Shown: positions 1 through 6,365 of the stretch, in pieces
How positions within the stretch are numbered: the stretch's first letter is position 1
Layout of the letters: every line of letters starts with the position of its first letter
Source of the DNA: Candidatus Zixiibacteriota bacterium
Lineage (GTDB): Bacteria; Zixibacteria; MSB-5A5; GN15; PGXB01
Length of the DNA: 11,136 bases
Assembly (NCBI GenBank): GCA_026397495.1
Contig: JAPLUS010000114.1
Location: 1 to 11,136, forward strand
Direction of reading: 5' to 3'
Translations under genes and position numbers: made by a program
The notes under the pieces: generated by a model
Told to the model about the DNA's origin: nothing
Databases searched by the model: none
Seen by the model: only the letters and a program-made list of their open reading frames with translations

Positions 1-1593
1 CTTTCGACATTGCGGTATTTCCGTGAAGAATACATAGAACATATTCTCGATAAGAAATGCTCGGCGGGAGTCTGTAAGGAGCTGGTGGGCGCGCCCTGTC
101 AGTCGGCCTGCCCGCTGGGAACAGAAGCTTGGCGGTATGTGGCTCATATTGCCCGGGGAGAATATGAAGAGGCCTATCATGTGATTCGCGAGGCCAACCC
201 ATTCCCCTCGGTTTGCGCTCGTGTTTGCAATCATCCCTGCGAGAAAAAATGCCGCGCCGGTGTTAGTGGTGGTCAGGCCGTCGCCATTCGCGCTCTTAAG
301 CGAGTTGTAACCGATCGGATCGACCCCAGTACTTATGTGCCGGTTCGCCATACTCTGGCCGATAAGAACAGTCCGCCGGTGGCTATTATCGGTGCCGGCC
401 CCGCTGGACTGACAGCCGCTCATTATCTCTCACTTAATGGATATAAGGTTACCATATTTGAGTCTGAACGGAAGGCAGGCGGGATGATGTTTTCAGCCAT
501 CCCGGCTTATCGTCTTCCCCGGGAGATTATTGAACGGGAAATTGAATCTCTCCTCGACGAGAATATTACGGTTAGGTACAATACCGCCTTAGGCAAAGAT
601 ATAACCATCGATGGTCTCTTGGCCGATGGGTATAAGGCCGTCTTTTTGGCGCTGGGCGCTCATATGAGCAAACCGCTGGGAATCGAGGGAGAAAATGTGG
701 AAGGGGTCTACCCCTCGATACAGTTCCTTCGCTCCTTTAACGTTTTTGGAAAGCGACTGGCGCGAGGTTCGGTCGCCATTATTGGAGGAGGAAATTCCGC
801 CATTGATGCTGCCCGAGTGGCTTTGCGTCAAGAGGATGTTTCCGCTGTAACCGTTCTCTATCGCCGGACTCGCAGGGAAATGCCGGCTTATGAAGAAGAA
901 ATTGATGCGGCCATACAGGAGGGAATCGCTGTTGAGACCCTGGTTACTCCGCTGCGGATTCTCTCTATTAATGGTCGTCTGACCGGAGTGGAGTGTCAAC
1001 GGAACCGGCTGGGAGAGCCCGATTCCTCTGGACGCCGTAGGCCGATTTCAATACCGGGCAGTGAATTTATCGTTCCGGTAGACACTCTTGTGGTTGCCAT
1101 CAGTGAGGGCTCCGATATCGACTGCCTTTCCGTGGCCAGTTCTATGAAAATCGAAACTGATGATAAAACCAGCACCGTGAAGGTTGATCCGAAGACGCTT
1201 AGCACTAATCGCCTCGGAGTCTTTGCCGGAGGCGATCTGGTGACCGGCCCTGATACTATTGTTAACGCTATTGCGGCCGGCAAGAAGGTGGCCGTAATAA
1301 TTGACCGCTATTTAAAAGGCAAACCTCTTCAGCAACCTCCTGTCGTTCATTTACCCGGAATTTACGTTCCGCCGGCGGATAAGGGTAAAACATTTGCCGG
1401 GCAAACCGGTCGGGTGGAGGTTCCGCGAGCGATGGTGCAATGGCGCAAGCGGGGCTTTGCCGAGGTAGAGATGTCGCTTACTGTCGATGAAGCTACCCGT
1501 GAGGCCGGCCGTTGTCTCCGCTGCGATCTGGAATTTACGGAACCGAAAAAAGATGAGGAAGTTGAGGTGTCGATCGGAGGATTAGCGAAATGA
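1..1593 (+). CDS. NuoF-like C-terminus fused to GltD/PreT-like FAD/NAD(P) oxidoreductase (5' partial)
   Basis: Residues are numbered from the TTG at 10, but the frame stays open to base 1 (L-S-T precedes it), so this is the 3' part of a longer gene. The first ~25 residues (RYFREEY, then KKCSAGVCKEL) match the C-terminal end of NuoF/HydB-type NADH-binding flavoproteins. Next comes a GltD/PreT-type two-[4Fe-4S] domain with C17, C22, C30, C34 and then C69-x3-C73-x3-C77-x3-C81. An FAD Rossmann motif GAGPAG is at 128-133, an NAD(P) Rossmann motif GGGNSA at 259-264, a GGDLVTGP FAD motif near 408, and a C-terminal CLRC at 502-505. In this family the module passes electrons between NAD(P)H, FAD and iron-sulfur clusters. 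The next gene overlaps its stop (ATGA), so the genes are co-translated. The fusion suggests two pyridine-nucleotide sites in one chain. The domain calls are firm; the role in a bifurcating complex is inference. The true start lies outside the window. Confidence 0.88.
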   Translation, partial: LSTLRYFREEYIEHILDKKCSAGVCKELVGAPCQSACPLGTEAWRYVAHIARGEYEEAYHVIREANPFPSVCARVCNHPCEKKCRAGVSGGQAVAIRALKRVVTDRIDPSTYVPVRHTLADKNSPPVAIIGAGPAGLTAAHYLSLNGYKVTIFESERKAGGMMFSAIPAYRLPREIIEREIESLLDENITVRYNTALGKDITIDGLLADGYKAVFLALGAHMSKPLGIEGENVEGVYPSIQFLRSFNVFGKRLARGSVAIIGGGNSAIDAARVALRQEDVSAVTVLYRRTRREMPAYEEEIDAAIQEGIAVETLVTPLRILSINGRLTGVECQRNRLGEPDSSGRRRPISIPGSEFIVPVDTLVVAISEGSDIDCLSVASSMKIETDDKTSTVKVDPKTLSTNRLGVFAGGDLVTGPDTIVNAIAAGKKVAVIIDRYLKGKPLQQPPVVHLPGIYVPPADKGKTFAGQTGRVEVPRAMVQWRKRGFAEVEMSLTVDEATREAGRCLRCDLEFTEPKKDEEVEVSIGGLAK

Positions 1594-1666
1594 TAAAACT
1601 TAATATAAATGGCTTGGATGTAACCGTGGAAGAGGGCACCACCATTCTGGAGGCGGCCAAGTTTTT

Positions 1667-1672
1667 AGGAGG
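1667..1672 (+). promoter_or_regulatory. Shine-Dalgarno-like AGGAGG at the deletion joint
   Basis: A perfect AGGAGG lies where the [2Fe-2S] part breaks off, 11 bases upstream of an in-frame TTG at 1684. It overlaps codons of the original N-terminal reading frame, so it is probably fortuitous, but it could let ribosomes start on the surviving [4Fe-4S] part. Confidence 0.35.
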
Positions 1673-1683
1673 TAATACAGGAT

Positions 1684-2049
1684 TTGGCTTCCCAATATCA
1701 AGTGCGCCGGCAGAGATTCAAGCAGGAACATGAGGATTGTATTCTCTGCGGCCTGTGCGTGCGGATGTGCGAGGAGCAGATGATGGCTAAGGCCATTGGT
1801 TTCCGCGGGCGGGGCGAACGGCGCAGTATTGGCACTCCTTTTGATATTAAATCAGAAGTTTGCCGGCTATGCGGTGGATGCCTTTATGTTTGTCCGGCCT
1901 GCCAACTGCGGTGTACTTACACTGAGCCGCAAAAAGCAATTTGTGGCGGTTGCGCCAATATCCATCCACCCTGCTATAAGAAAGAACAATTCGACGATAT
2001 GATGTGTTATATGGATCCATGTGTCGCCTGCGAAATTAAAAAAGATTGA
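1684..2049 (+). CDS. Possible separately translated Cys-rich 2x[4Fe-4S] fragment of the broken subunit
   Basis: Read from the TTG at 1684 this gives 121 aa with 14 cysteines. C19-x2-C22-x2-C25-x3-C29 and C60-x2-C63-x2-C66-x3-C70 are the two [4Fe-4S] sites expected of HoxU/HydA-type subunits. The tail then adds C73, C77, C87-x2-C90, C97, C108, C113 and C116, enough for at least one more cluster or a zinc site. The sequence AGGAGG at 1667-1672, at the deletion joint, sits 11 bases before this TTG, so translation of the fragment alone is possible. The FMN subunit starts 22 bases after the stop. Whether the product is made is unknown; I treat this as the 3' half of the disrupted gene at 1590-2049. 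Confidence 0.4.
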   Translation: MASQYQVRRQRFKQEHEDCILCGLCVRMCEEQMMAKAIGFRGRGERRSIGTPFDIKSEVCRLCGGCLYVCPACQLRCTYTEPQKAICGGCANIHPPCYKKEQFDDMMCYMDPCVACEIKKD

Positions 2050-2071
2050 CTAATAGAAGGAGGAAATATAA

Positions 2072-3655
2072 ATGACATTCTCAAAAGTAAATTCATCAGC
2101 CGCCACCCTTACCAAAAATAGAACCGAGGGTTCGGTAGTTCCGGCTTCAGGGATGTGTGTTACCTGTGTGGACGGCTGTATTGGTATGTGCGAAATTGGT
2201 AAATCGGCATATCGCGGTCACGAAGTAATTTATCCCCAGCCCTTTGGCGTGATTACAGCTGCCGCCGAAAAAATGTATCCGGTTGACTACTCCCATTTTA
2301 ATATATCGGGAACGGCTGTGGGAGCGCATGGAATTGAACCCGATAGCGATAAGGCCATCTTCCCGGCGGTTAATCTTGAGGCCATCTTTGGACACGATAA
2401 GGGAATTAAGTTCCGCTATCCATGGGTTATTCCCGGCATTGGTTCAACCGATATTGCCAAAAACAACTGGGAGGGATTAGCCATCGGCTCGGCCCTGGCC
2501 GGAACCGGATTAACCATTGGCGAAAATGTGGTTGGGATGGACCCGGAATCAGTCGTTAGGAATGGAAAAACAGAGGATACGGTCGATCTCAAAAGACGTG
2601 TTAGTCTCTATAAAGATCATCAACGTGACGGCTACGGCGCCATCATAGTTCAGGCCAATGTTGAAGATAGTCGTCTGGGTGTGCAGGAATATGCCATCCA
2701 AAAGTTAGGCGTCCAGATTGTCGAATTGAAATGGGGGCAGGGCGCCAAAAATATCGGGGGTGAAGTAAAAATAAGAAACCTTAAAAAAGCCCAGCTATTA
2801 CATGAGCGCGGCTATGTGGTATTGCCCAATCCAACAGATCCAAATATTATCAAAGCTTTCGAGAAGGGTGCCTTCAAGGAGTTCGAACGACACTCTCGGG
2901 TGGGAATGGTTTCTGAGGAATCTTTTGCCAAGAGAGTTGAGGAACTGCGTCAAGCCGGAGCCAAGTATATTTTTCTTAAAACAGGCGCTTATCGACCGGC
3001 GGACTTGGCCAGGGCCATTATGTTTGCTTCCAAATACAAAATTGACCTCCTCACCGTTGATGGCGCCGGCGGCGGCACTGGAATGTCACCCTGGCGAATG
3101 ATGAATGAATGGGGTGTCCCGCCTGTTGAGCTTCACTCGCTTACCTATTATTATGCCAAACGTCTGATGGATAAGGGGAAATATGTTCCATCCCTTGCTG
3201 TCGCTGGAGGGTTTACCTTTGAAGATCAGATTTTCAAGGGTCTGGCGATGGGTGCTCCGTTTGTCAAGTTGGTCGGAATGGCTCGTGGGCCGATTGCCGC
3301 GGCCATGGTTGGCAAAACTATTGGCCGCACCATAGAGGAAAACCAGCTCCCTGTTTATATAGAGCGCTTTGGAAACAGCAAGGATGAGATTTTTGTCACC
3401 GCCGCTGAACTGAGACACCAGCTGGGCGATACTGCCTTTGAGAAGATTCCCACCGGCGCGCTGGGGCTTTATACTTACTATGAACGTCTGGCTCAAGGGT
3501 TACGCCAACTGATGGCCGGAACCCGCAAGTTTACCCTTAATCATATCACTCGCGATGACCTCTTTGCCCTTACTCCGGAAGCCTCCCGGATTAGCGGCAT
3601 CAAGTATATAATGGATGTAGACAAAGAGGAAGTGGATAAAATATTGAATTATTAA
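2072..3655 (+). CDS. FMN-binding glutamate synthase family protein (GltB2-like, no glutaminase domain)
   Basis: A 527-aa protein preceded by AGAAGGAGG at 2055-2063, a good ribosome binding site 8 bases before the ATG. It matches the stand-alone FMN/synthase domain of glutamate synthases: STDIAKNNWE, ELKWGQGAKNIGGE (K226), LKTGAY, and DGAGGGTGMSPWRMM from D330, all part of the TIM barrel that binds FMN. The N-terminal glutaminase domain with its catalytic Cys is absent, and I see no [3Fe-4S] cysteine motif in the C-terminal half. Instead the N-terminus has C29-x2-C32-x3-C36-x3-C40, probably an iron-sulfur site. Classical GltB needs both missing parts for glutamine-dependent glutamate synthesis, so this protein may use ammonia or an entirely different substrate. 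It is the last gene of the operon and probably takes electrons from the NuoF-GltD and ferredoxin subunits. The family is certain; the substrate is not. Confidence 0.9.
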   Translation: MTFSKVNSSAATLTKNRTEGSVVPASGMCVTCVDGCIGMCEIGKSAYRGHEVIYPQPFGVITAAAEKMYPVDYSHFNISGTAVGAHGIEPDSDKAIFPAVNLEAIFGHDKGIKFRYPWVIPGIGSTDIAKNNWEGLAIGSALAGTGLTIGENVVGMDPESVVRNGKTEDTVDLKRRVSLYKDHQRDGYGAIIVQANVEDSRLGVQEYAIQKLGVQIVELKWGQGAKNIGGEVKIRNLKKAQLLHERGYVVLPNPTDPNIIKAFEKGAFKEFERHSRVGMVSEESFAKRVEELRQAGAKYIFLKTGAYRPADLARAIMFASKYKIDLLTVDGAGGGTGMSPWRMMNEWGVPPVELHSLTYYYAKRLMDKGKYVPSLAVAGGFTFEDQIFKGLAMGAPFVKLVGMARGPIAAAMVGKTIGRTIEENQLPVYIERFGNSKDEIFVTAAELRHQLGDTAFEKIPTGALGLYTYYERLAQGLRQLMAGTRKFTLNHITRDDLFALTPEASRISGIKYIMDVDKEEVDKILNY

Positions 3656-3679
3656 GGGCCGCCTGCAATTTGTAGCCAC

Positions 3680-3709
3680 CGGGGCGTATTCAAGGCGCCC
3701 CCGTTTTTT
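3680..3709 (+). terminator. Rho-independent terminator of the redox operon
   Basis: The stem GGGGCG (3681-3686) pairs with CGCCCC (3696-3701) around a 9-base loop and is followed within two bases by six T (3704-3709). It lies about 25 bases after the stop of the FMN subunit and closes the operon. Confidence 0.8.
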
Positions 3710-3717
3710 AAAAAAAG

Positions 3718-3746
3718 TTGACTTTCGGCCGGCATTTAAAAATAAT
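3718..3746 (+). promoter_or_regulatory. Possible sigma-70 promoter
   Basis: TTGACT (3718-3723) and AATAAT (3741-3746) are 17 bases apart, each one mismatch from the housekeeping -35 and -10 consensus. The site follows the terminator directly. It is the best promoter candidate for the cassette that starts near 4200, but would leave a leader of about 450 bases. It rests on sequence match alone in an AT-rich stretch. Confidence 0.35.
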
Positions 3747-4104
3747 ATTTTTTTATCTTGAAATTCAACCTACAGAGTATTATTGTCGTAACAACTATTA
3801 TGATGAAATATTGGGAAAAATGTGCTTGCTCCCGATTGGCCGTATGCGGTCGAAGTTGGGAAAGTATATAAGGCCTTTGAGGGAAGAGCTTGCTAACAGC
3901 GGATGATTCGGATTATCTTATCAAAAGCAGTCGCGTTCGATTCTGTGCTGGGAGAAGGGTCTGACGCAATTTAATGGCACAAATGGACTCAACTGAATTG
4001 CACTTCCCGGTGAAGGCCGGCAGATCTTTATTGCCGGTTTGCAGAAATCATCTTACGCATAAGATTCGTCTTTCTTGCCATAATCCAAGAATTCAACATT
4101 TCTT

Positions 4105-4146
4105 CCTGCCTGTCCCTGCCCGTCCGTCAGGCGGGCGTCAGGCGGG
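4105..4146. repeat. GC-rich tandem and imperfect inverted repeat
   Basis: Two 10-base units CCTGCCTGTC / CCTGCCCGTC (4105-4124) are followed directly by two identical 11-base units CGTCAGGCGGG (4125-4135 and 4136-4146). The right pair is roughly the reverse complement of the left, so the stretch can fold into an imperfect hairpin. It is much richer in G+C than the AT-rich sequence around it, as for a mobile or dispersed repeat. Only one copy is in the window, so a dispersed family is a guess. Confidence 0.65.
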
Positions 4147-4183
4147 TCGAATTATTTATTCTCCGCATTTCCGCCGGAATATC

Positions 4184-4192
4184 AAAAGGGGG
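4184..4192 (+). promoter_or_regulatory. Strong Shine-Dalgarno that does not fit the next start
   Basis: AAAAGGGGG directly precedes ATG-ATA-TCC-TAA (4193-4204), a three-codon frame. The first canonical in-frame start of the RLAN gene, ATG 4237, is 44 bases further on and has no ribosome binding site of its own. The RLAN frame is open through this stretch back to 4084 but holds no ATG, GTG or TTG. Removing one AT from GATATCC would join ATG 4193 to the RLAN frame. Confidence 0.4.
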
Positions 4193-4236
4193 ATGATATC
4201 CTAATTTCTGAAACATATAAAGCCGAAACCCTCCAG

Positions 4237-4881
4237 ATGACACAAGGGAAACCCTTCTTACACAGCCTGGCGGCTAAAATGAAGTATGTTGGATATCTCG
4301 AGGATGAGAATCGTTATGTTAATCTGGCGGGATATTATGGTTATCTTGAGACCGGATATTATGTCTCGCAGGATATTGATGCCGAAGGACGAGAGATTCA
4401 TCCGAGTTGCCGTGAAATTTTGGATAGCTCGGTGGTGCCGCTGTTTTTGGAAAAAGCCAAATTGGCGGGGCTTGCGGTACCCGAATACTATGTAACCAAT
4501 GGTTATTTTGAGCCCCCGGTTATTGTCGATTCGGTTAATCCTTTTATGTCAAGACAGAGCATTGTTCTCAAGAATGGTCATCAGGAACGGGTAGCTAAGT
4601 CCCTTACCCGGAATTTTACCTATGCCATCTGCTGTCAGGAATTACCGAAGGGCGCCAAGATAGGTAATTTTCGCTCCATTCTCGGTTGGTGCACCCAACC
4701 CAATTGCCAGCCCTTATCAGAGCAAGTCTGGAAAGTATTCCGGATGCCTCTGGCCATCATACGAATTATAATTATGGAAAATGGCGATTTACTATTGAGT
4801 AATCTCCAGCCCTTGCCATTTTCACGCTTAACGCCACGGGAACTAAGATATATAGAAAGCAGGATACAATGGCCAATATAG
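4237..4881 (+). CDS. RLAN-domain protein (RimK-like ATP-grasp N-terminal domain), stand-alone
   Basis: A 214-aa protein with no membrane segments. It resembles the RLAN domain that normally precedes a RimK-type ATP-grasp domain in one chain: a YGYLETGYYVSQDIDAEGRE stretch with conserved aromatic residues, HPS and a following helix at about residues 30-65, and a C-terminal VWKVFRMPL / NGDLLLSNLQPLPFSRL segment. RLAN domains are known from comparative genomics of ATP-grasp amidoligases; their exact role, possibly substrate or carrier recognition, is not settled. Here it is a separate gene whose last 13 bases overlap the ATP-grasp gene, so the two halves are probably co-translated and form one enzyme. 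The ATG at 4237 is the first canonical start but lacks a ribosome binding site. An upstream extension is likely: codons from 4201 read LISETYKAETLQ, so the N-terminus is uncertain. Confidence 0.7.
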   Translation: MTQGKPFLHSLAAKMKYVGYLEDENRYVNLAGYYGYLETGYYVSQDIDAEGREIHPSCREILDSSVVPLFLEKAKLAGLAVPEYYVTNGYFEPPVIVDSVNPFMSRQSIVLKNGHQERVAKSLTRNFTYAICCQELPKGAKIGNFRSILGWCTQPNCQPLSEQVWKVFRMPLAIIRIIIMENGDLLLSNLQPLPFSRLTPRELRYIESRIQWPI

Positions 4882-5756
4882 GCGTTTTTATAGAACGGTA
4901 TACTCTCACTCGTTCAGAGGAAGTCGGAGCTTTAATGAAATTGGGACAGGTGGCCCATATGCAAGGACACCGACTTGATTTCCTATTCCGCCCGGATATG
5001 TATAAAATTCCTCATTACGATGCCATATTTATACGGGCCTTGACTGATCCGCTTAATTCTACTTATGTGGCTTCGCGTCTGGCTCAGCTTAATGGATTGC
5101 GTGTAATTGACGATCCCGACTCCATCATTATTTGCTGTGATAAGGTCAATATGTACCGCCACCTTCAGCAGGCGGGGGTACCTATGCCGGAGACCGTCTT
5201 CCTGAAGGAGGCCGACCTGACCGTTGAGAATGGGGCCAAATTACTTGATTCGATGGGAAATCCGCTAGTCCTAAAAGCCCCCAATTCCAGTTTTTCGCTT
5301 TATGTGGAGCGGGTCTATTCACCGGAGGAGTTCGTGAAAGTGGGTAAACGATTCCTTCGTCGCGCCGACCGGGTCGTTGCCCAGCGATTTATACAGTCGG
5401 AATTCGATTGGCGAGTGGGGGTATTAGCCGGTGAGGCCCTTTATGTCTGCCAGTATGTTATTCCCAAAAAACGCTGGAAAATTACGACCTACACCGGAAA
5501 TGGGCGCGAAATCTCCGGCAATGTCAAAGGATTCGATTTGACTTCGGTTAACCCAAAATTGATTGAAACTGCTGTTCGAGCAGCTAAAGCAATCGGCAAT
5601 GGGCTTTATGGCATTGATCTGAAACAGGTGGGGGATGAGTTTGTTGTCATTGAGGTTAATGATAACCCAACTATAGCGGAAGATGAAGAAGATCAGAAGG
5701 CGCCCTATATTTATGAGAAACTCATTCGCTACTTGGTGGGGGAATGGGGTAATTGA
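4869..5756 (+). CDS. RimK-like ATP-grasp carboxylate-amine/thiol ligase
   Basis: A 295-aa RimK-type ATP-grasp enzyme. It has an N-terminal pre-ATP-grasp Rossmann-like part (about 1-95), a KVNMYRHLQQAGVPMPET hinge near 95-112, an ATP-contacting lysine in PLVLKAP (K136), a SEFDWRVGVLAGE strand, a YGIDLKQ segment, and the Mg2+-binding ExNxN motif EVNDNP (E262, N264, N266). Enzymes of this fold activate a carboxylate as acyl phosphate and join it to an amine or thiol, as in RimK, glutathione and cyanophycin-type ligases. The gene overlaps the RLAN gene by 13 bases and shares its stop with the start of the GNAT gene (TGATG), so all three are translationally coupled. All key residues are present, so it should be active. 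The substrate cannot be read from the sequence, and ribosomal protein S6 is not implied. Confidence 0.85.
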   Translation: MANIGVFIERYTLTRSEEVGALMKLGQVAHMQGHRLDFLFRPDMYKIPHYDAIFIRALTDPLNSTYVASRLAQLNGLRVIDDPDSIIICCDKVNMYRHLQQAGVPMPETVFLKEADLTVENGAKLLDSMGNPLVLKAPNSSFSLYVERVYSPEEFVKVGKRFLRRADRVVAQRFIQSEFDWRVGVLAGEALYVCQYVIPKKRWKITTYTGNGREISGNVKGFDLTSVNPKLIETAVRAAKAIGNGLYGIDLKQVGDEFVVIEVNDNPTIAEDEEDQKAPYIYEKLIRYLVGEWGN

Positions 5757-6283
5757 TGACCCCTTCCGCTGAGATCCGTACCGGTTCAATTAAAGATATT
5801 GATATTCTGGAGCGCTTGGAATCGAAAGGGTTTGACCAGGATCGCTTCAATCGCCGGCAATTGATCTATCTTCTAAGCCGAGCTAATGCCACTACCTATA
5901 TTCTCGAAGAGGAAAATCATATCCGGGGAGCGGCCATTATGCTTTGGCGAGCTGGTTCCAAAGTCGGACGTCTTTATTCTATTGTTATTGATCCGGTTCA
6001 TCATGGAAAGGGGTTGGGGAAAAGACTCCTTGGGGTCTGTGAGAAGGATGCTATAAGACACCGATGCCGGCGCCTTGTCCTTGAGGTTCGCGCCGATAAC
6101 AAGCCGGCTATTGCTCTCTACGAAAAATCCGGCTATCGAATCGCTGGAACGATACGTGGTTATTATGCGGATGGTACCAATGGACTCAAGATGATTAAGC
6201 TCTTGGAAATAGGCAAAGGCCATTCCCATCTTCGCCCTAAAGTCCCAATATCCCATAACTCCAATAGCGGTTTTTTCGCTTGA
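5756..6283 (+). CDS. GNAT family N-acetyltransferase (RimI-like)
   Basis: A 175-aa protein read from ATG 5756, which shares an A with the upstream stop; a TTG three bases earlier is a weaker choice. It has the GNAT core: a YSIVIDPVHHGKGLGKRLL acetyl-CoA pyrophosphate loop (D79 to L92, with H83-G84-K85-G86-L87-G88 as the Q/RxxGxG/A motif, first position altered to H) and the RimI-like motif NKPAIALYEKSGY (115-127) with the catalytic-type Y122. A basic tail of about 25 residues (GKGHSHLRPKV) extends past the fold. GNAT domains occur repeatedly with RLAN/ATP-grasp ligases, where they may acylate the amine of the ligase product or act as a second peptide-bond former. The linkage here fits that, rather than ribosomal protein acetylation. 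No terminator is visible after it. Confidence 0.85.
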   Translation: MTPSAEIRTGSIKDIDILERLESKGFDQDRFNRRQLIYLLSRANATTYILEEENHIRGAAIMLWRAGSKVGRLYSIVIDPVHHGKGLGKRLLGVCEKDAIRHRCRRLVLEVRADNKPAIALYEKSGYRIAGTIRGYYADGTNGLKMIKLLEIGKGHSHLRPKVPISHNSNSGFFA

Positions 6284-6335
6284 CTTTCCCCACTTACATC
6301 TTCAATCTGTAAAGGAAAAGGAGTATATACTGCCG

Positions 6336-6365
6336 ATGAAGAAGGCAAAGCGAAAGTTGTTATGA
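6336..6365 (+). CDS. Possible 9-residue basic leader peptide (MKKAKRKLL)
   Basis: ATG 6336 opens nine codons, mostly Lys/Arg/Leu, and stops at 6363-6365, overlapping the kinase ATG by the four bases ATGA. The purine-rich AAAGGAAAAGGAG (6311-6323) ends 12 bases upstream, slightly far for a ribosome binding site, and no other good site precedes the kinase start at 6362. A coupled short frame of this kind could deliver ribosomes to the kinase start. It could equally be chance. Confidence 0.3.
   Translation: MKKAKRKLL

Larger units (their letters stand above)
1590..2049 (+). pseudogene. HoxU/HydA/NuoG-like ferredoxin subunit with internal deletion
   Basis: The ATG at 1590 overlaps the upstream stop. 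It opens a typical N-terminal [2Fe-2S] ferredoxin fold (MIKLNING, then VEEGTTILEAAKFLG) but after about 27 residues runs out of frame and stops at 1731-1733. The continuing homology sits in another frame from about 1674: IQDLASQYQVRR, then C-x2-C-x2-C-x3-C and a second C-x2-C-x2-C-x3-C, the two [4Fe-4S] sites of this family. In intact relatives roughly 70-80 residues lie between these parts, including the four [2Fe-2S] cysteines; all are missing here. The break lies around 1664-1674. It is either a real out-of-frame deletion or an assembly collapse. Neighbours on both sides are intact and in operon order, which suggests the subunit was once, or still is, part of the complex. The downstream fragment might be translated separately (see 1684-2049). 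Confidence 0.8.
3710..4236. other. Gene-free region between redox operon and ligase cassette
   Basis: About 530 bases without a convincing gene. Two open frames (3718-3906 and 3974-4204) have no family resemblance, and neither has a well-placed ribosome binding site; the second runs through a GC-rich repeat. The stretch holds a possible promoter at its left end, the repeat at 4105-4146 and a strong Shine-Dalgarno at 4184-4192. I find no tRNA or recognised riboswitch. If the left promoter is used, most of this would be a long 5' leader for the ligase cassette. Confidence 0.6.

Noticed and set aside
3718..3906. 62-codon + strand open frame from a TTG after the first terminator
   Set aside because: No ribosome binding site, no family resemblance, AT-rich low-order start; the region reads better as promoter/leader.
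3975..4001. TGGCAC that could be a sigma-54 -24 element
   Set aside because: The nearest TTGC puts GG and GC 24 bases apart rather than the required 12.
3974..4204. 76-codon + strand open frame from ATG 3974
   Set aside because: The nearest purine-rich tract is too far upstream, and its only striking segment is the translation of the GC-rich repeat at 4105-4146. Such frames are typical artefacts of intergenic repeats.
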